NCBI GenBank assembly: GCA_021815905.1
Contig: JAKAZP010000110.1
Location: forward strand, 1 to 7,878
DNA from: Pseudomonadota bacterium
GTDB taxonomy: Bacteria > Pseudomonadota > Gammaproteobacteria > Steroidobacterales > Steroidobacteraceae
Direction of reading: 5' to 3'
Length of the DNA: 7,878 bases
Shown piece after piece: positions 6,796 to 7,878 of this stretch (positions are counted from its first letter, which is position 1; each line of letters begins with the position of its first letter). A program made the translations under genes and the position numbers. The notes beneath the pieces were generated by a model. That model was given only the letters and a program-made list of their open reading frames with translations, did no database searches and was not told the DNA's origin.

Positions 6796-7878
6796 TCAGG
6801 CGGAGTCGCCGTAGGGCAGCCAGATGTTCTTCACCTGGGTCGCCTGCCGCAGGAACTCACGACCCTCGCCGTGGCGCGCGGATTTCCATTCGCGGCGTCG
6901 GCCGTGATTCACCCAGGTGCGCTTCACCGAGGCGGCGGCGCATTCCTCCACGTGCCGGCTCCCGTCCCGGGTTCCGAAGTACCAGAGGCAATCCACCTGG
7001 TCGTGCCTGGCGAGGGTGTCCGTCAGCTCGTCACGATCGCCGGTCACGATGTTCACGACTCCGGCCGGCACGTCCGATATCTCGAGCACCTGGCACACAT
7101 CGAGCGCGGGCAGCGGCATGGGCTCGGACGGCACGATGATGCAGCGGTTACCCATGGCGATCACCGGCGCGAGCAGCGAGATGAATCCGAGGAGCGGCGC
7201 CTCGTCCGGGCAGACGACGCCGACCACGCCGATCGGCTCGGGCACGGCGAGCGCGACGTTCCTCACCGGCGGGGTGTGAATCAGACCGTCGTACTTGTCG
7301 GCCCACCCGCCATAGGCGAACAGGCGCGCGATCGCGGTCTCGACTTCCCCGCGGCAATCCGCGGACCTGCGTCCCGTCAGGCGCCGCAGGCGGGTGGCGA
7401 GCTCCTCGCGGCGCAGCGCGAGGTTTTCCGCCACGTAATAGAGGATCTGGCTGCGAAGGTGAGTGGTCGCGCGGGCCCACCGCTCGGCGCGCAGCGCCGC
7501 CTCGACCGCATCGCGGAGGTCCTTGCGGTTGCCGCTCGCGACCCAGCCGGCGAGATGTCCACGGGCGTCGCTGATCGGTCGCGAGAGGCCGCCGTCCGGC
7601 CGGCACTGCCTGCCGCCGATGTAGTTCTTGTAGGTCCGGTCGATCCCGCCGGCCGCCGGCTCGAGACCCGCGGGGGCGGCATCCGACGCCTCGGACAGGG
7701 CGGCTGCGAGCATCCTGCCGGCGCGCGCGAGCGGCGCCGGGGCGCTCTCGGGCGGGCGCGAGCGCTCGCTCGCGCTCACATCCGATCCGGGGTCCGCGAT
7801 CCACGCGTCGCGCTCGCGCAGGTAATCGAGCATGCCCTCGAGGCCGCCCTCCCGCCCGAAACCACTTTCGCGGATGCC
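6796..7878 (-). CDS. Two-domain aldehyde dehydrogenase, C-terminal part (5' end beyond window)
   Basis: The last 360 residues of an NAD(P)-dependent aldehyde dehydrogenase family protein. The frame is open to the window edge, so the Met at 7833 is internal. The first visible residues, GIRESGFGREGGLEG, are the conserved C-terminal end of a complete aldehyde dehydrogenase domain. An Ala/Pro/Glu-rich linker (about 21-80) follows. A second domain starts at RTYKNYIGG and continues through EPIGVVGVVCPDEAPLLGF (214-232) to VPAGVVNIVTGD (270-281). In it the usual PWNF Asn is Asp (CPDEAP), the usual KPSE Lys is Val (VPSE), and the ELGGK and catalytic Cys segments are absent, replaced by a short tail ending near VKNIWLPYGDSA. 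This domain is therefore probably structural. The layout recalls ALDH16-type proteins of about 780 residues. I recall relatives beside deoC in deoxyribose catabolism, which would fit acetaldehyde oxidation here, but neither deoC nor the active domain is in view. Confidence 0.85.
   Translation of the reverse strand, partial: GIRESGFGREGGLEGMLDYLRERDAWIADPGSDVSASERSRPPESAPAPLARAGRMLAAALSEASDAAPAGLEPAAGGIDRTYKNYIGGRQCRPDGGLSRPISDARGHLAGWVASGNRKDLRDAVEAALRAERWARATTHLRSQILYYVAENLALRREELATRLRRLTGRRSADCRGEVETAIARLFAYGGWADKYDGLIHTPPVRNVALAVPEPIGVVGVVCPDEAPLLGFISLLAPVIAMGNRCIIVPSEPMPLPALDVCQVLEISDVPAGVVNIVTGDRDELTDTLARHDQVDCLWYFGTRDGSRHVEECAAASVKRTWVNHGRRREWKSARHGEGREFLRQATQVKNIWLPYGDSA

Noticed and set aside
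7834..7878. Intergenic DNA before an aldehyde dehydrogenase starting with Met at 7833
   Set aside because: These 45 bases are in frame and encode GIRESGFGREGGLEG, a conserved aldehyde dehydrogenase motif, so the gene continues upstream past the window edge.

Overview
The window is a GC-rich stretch from a Gram-negative bacterium. A TonB-dependent outer-membrane receptor, a DeoA-type thymidine phosphorylase and a RutR-like operator point to a proteobacterium, most likely a gammaproteobacterium with high GC; the exact lineage cannot be read from the window. All five supported genes lie on the minus strand, so transcription runs from high to low coordinates.

Layout in the order of transcription: (1) 7878-6796, the 3' end of a two-domain aldehyde dehydrogenase whose second domain has lost catalytic residues. 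(2) 6795-6340, a 456-base non-coding region that is locally AT-rich. It carries a good sigma70-type promoter and candidate operators for the next gene. (3) 6339-3934, a TonB-dependent receptor. (4) A 213-base spacer with a strong GC-rich inverted repeat. (5) 3720-2398, thymidine phosphorylase (deoA). (6) 2363-864, an NCS1-family nucleobase/hydantoin transporter, only 34 bases after deoA. (7) A 109-base spacer holding a 14-bp perfect palindrome that matches 15 of 16 positions of the RutR consensus, placed over a -35 box. (8) 754-1, the N-terminal 251 codons of the Fe-S/FAD subunit of dihydropyrimidine dehydrogenase (preT), running off the window.

Taken together this looks like a locus for using pyrimidine (deoxy)nucleosides. 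A receptor may bring nucleosides or a related compound across the outer membrane. DeoA splits thymidine or deoxyuridine into the base and deoxyribose-1-phosphate. The NCS1 carrier imports free base, and PreT (with a PreA partner expected downstream, outside the window) begins reductive breakdown of uracil or thymine. The aldehyde dehydrogenase would suit oxidation of an aldehyde from the sugar branch, such as acetaldehyde made by DeoC, although no deoC is visible here. The enzyme families are clear from sequence; the receptor substrate and the integrated pathway are inference. No RNA genes, mobile elements or CRISPR arrays were seen.
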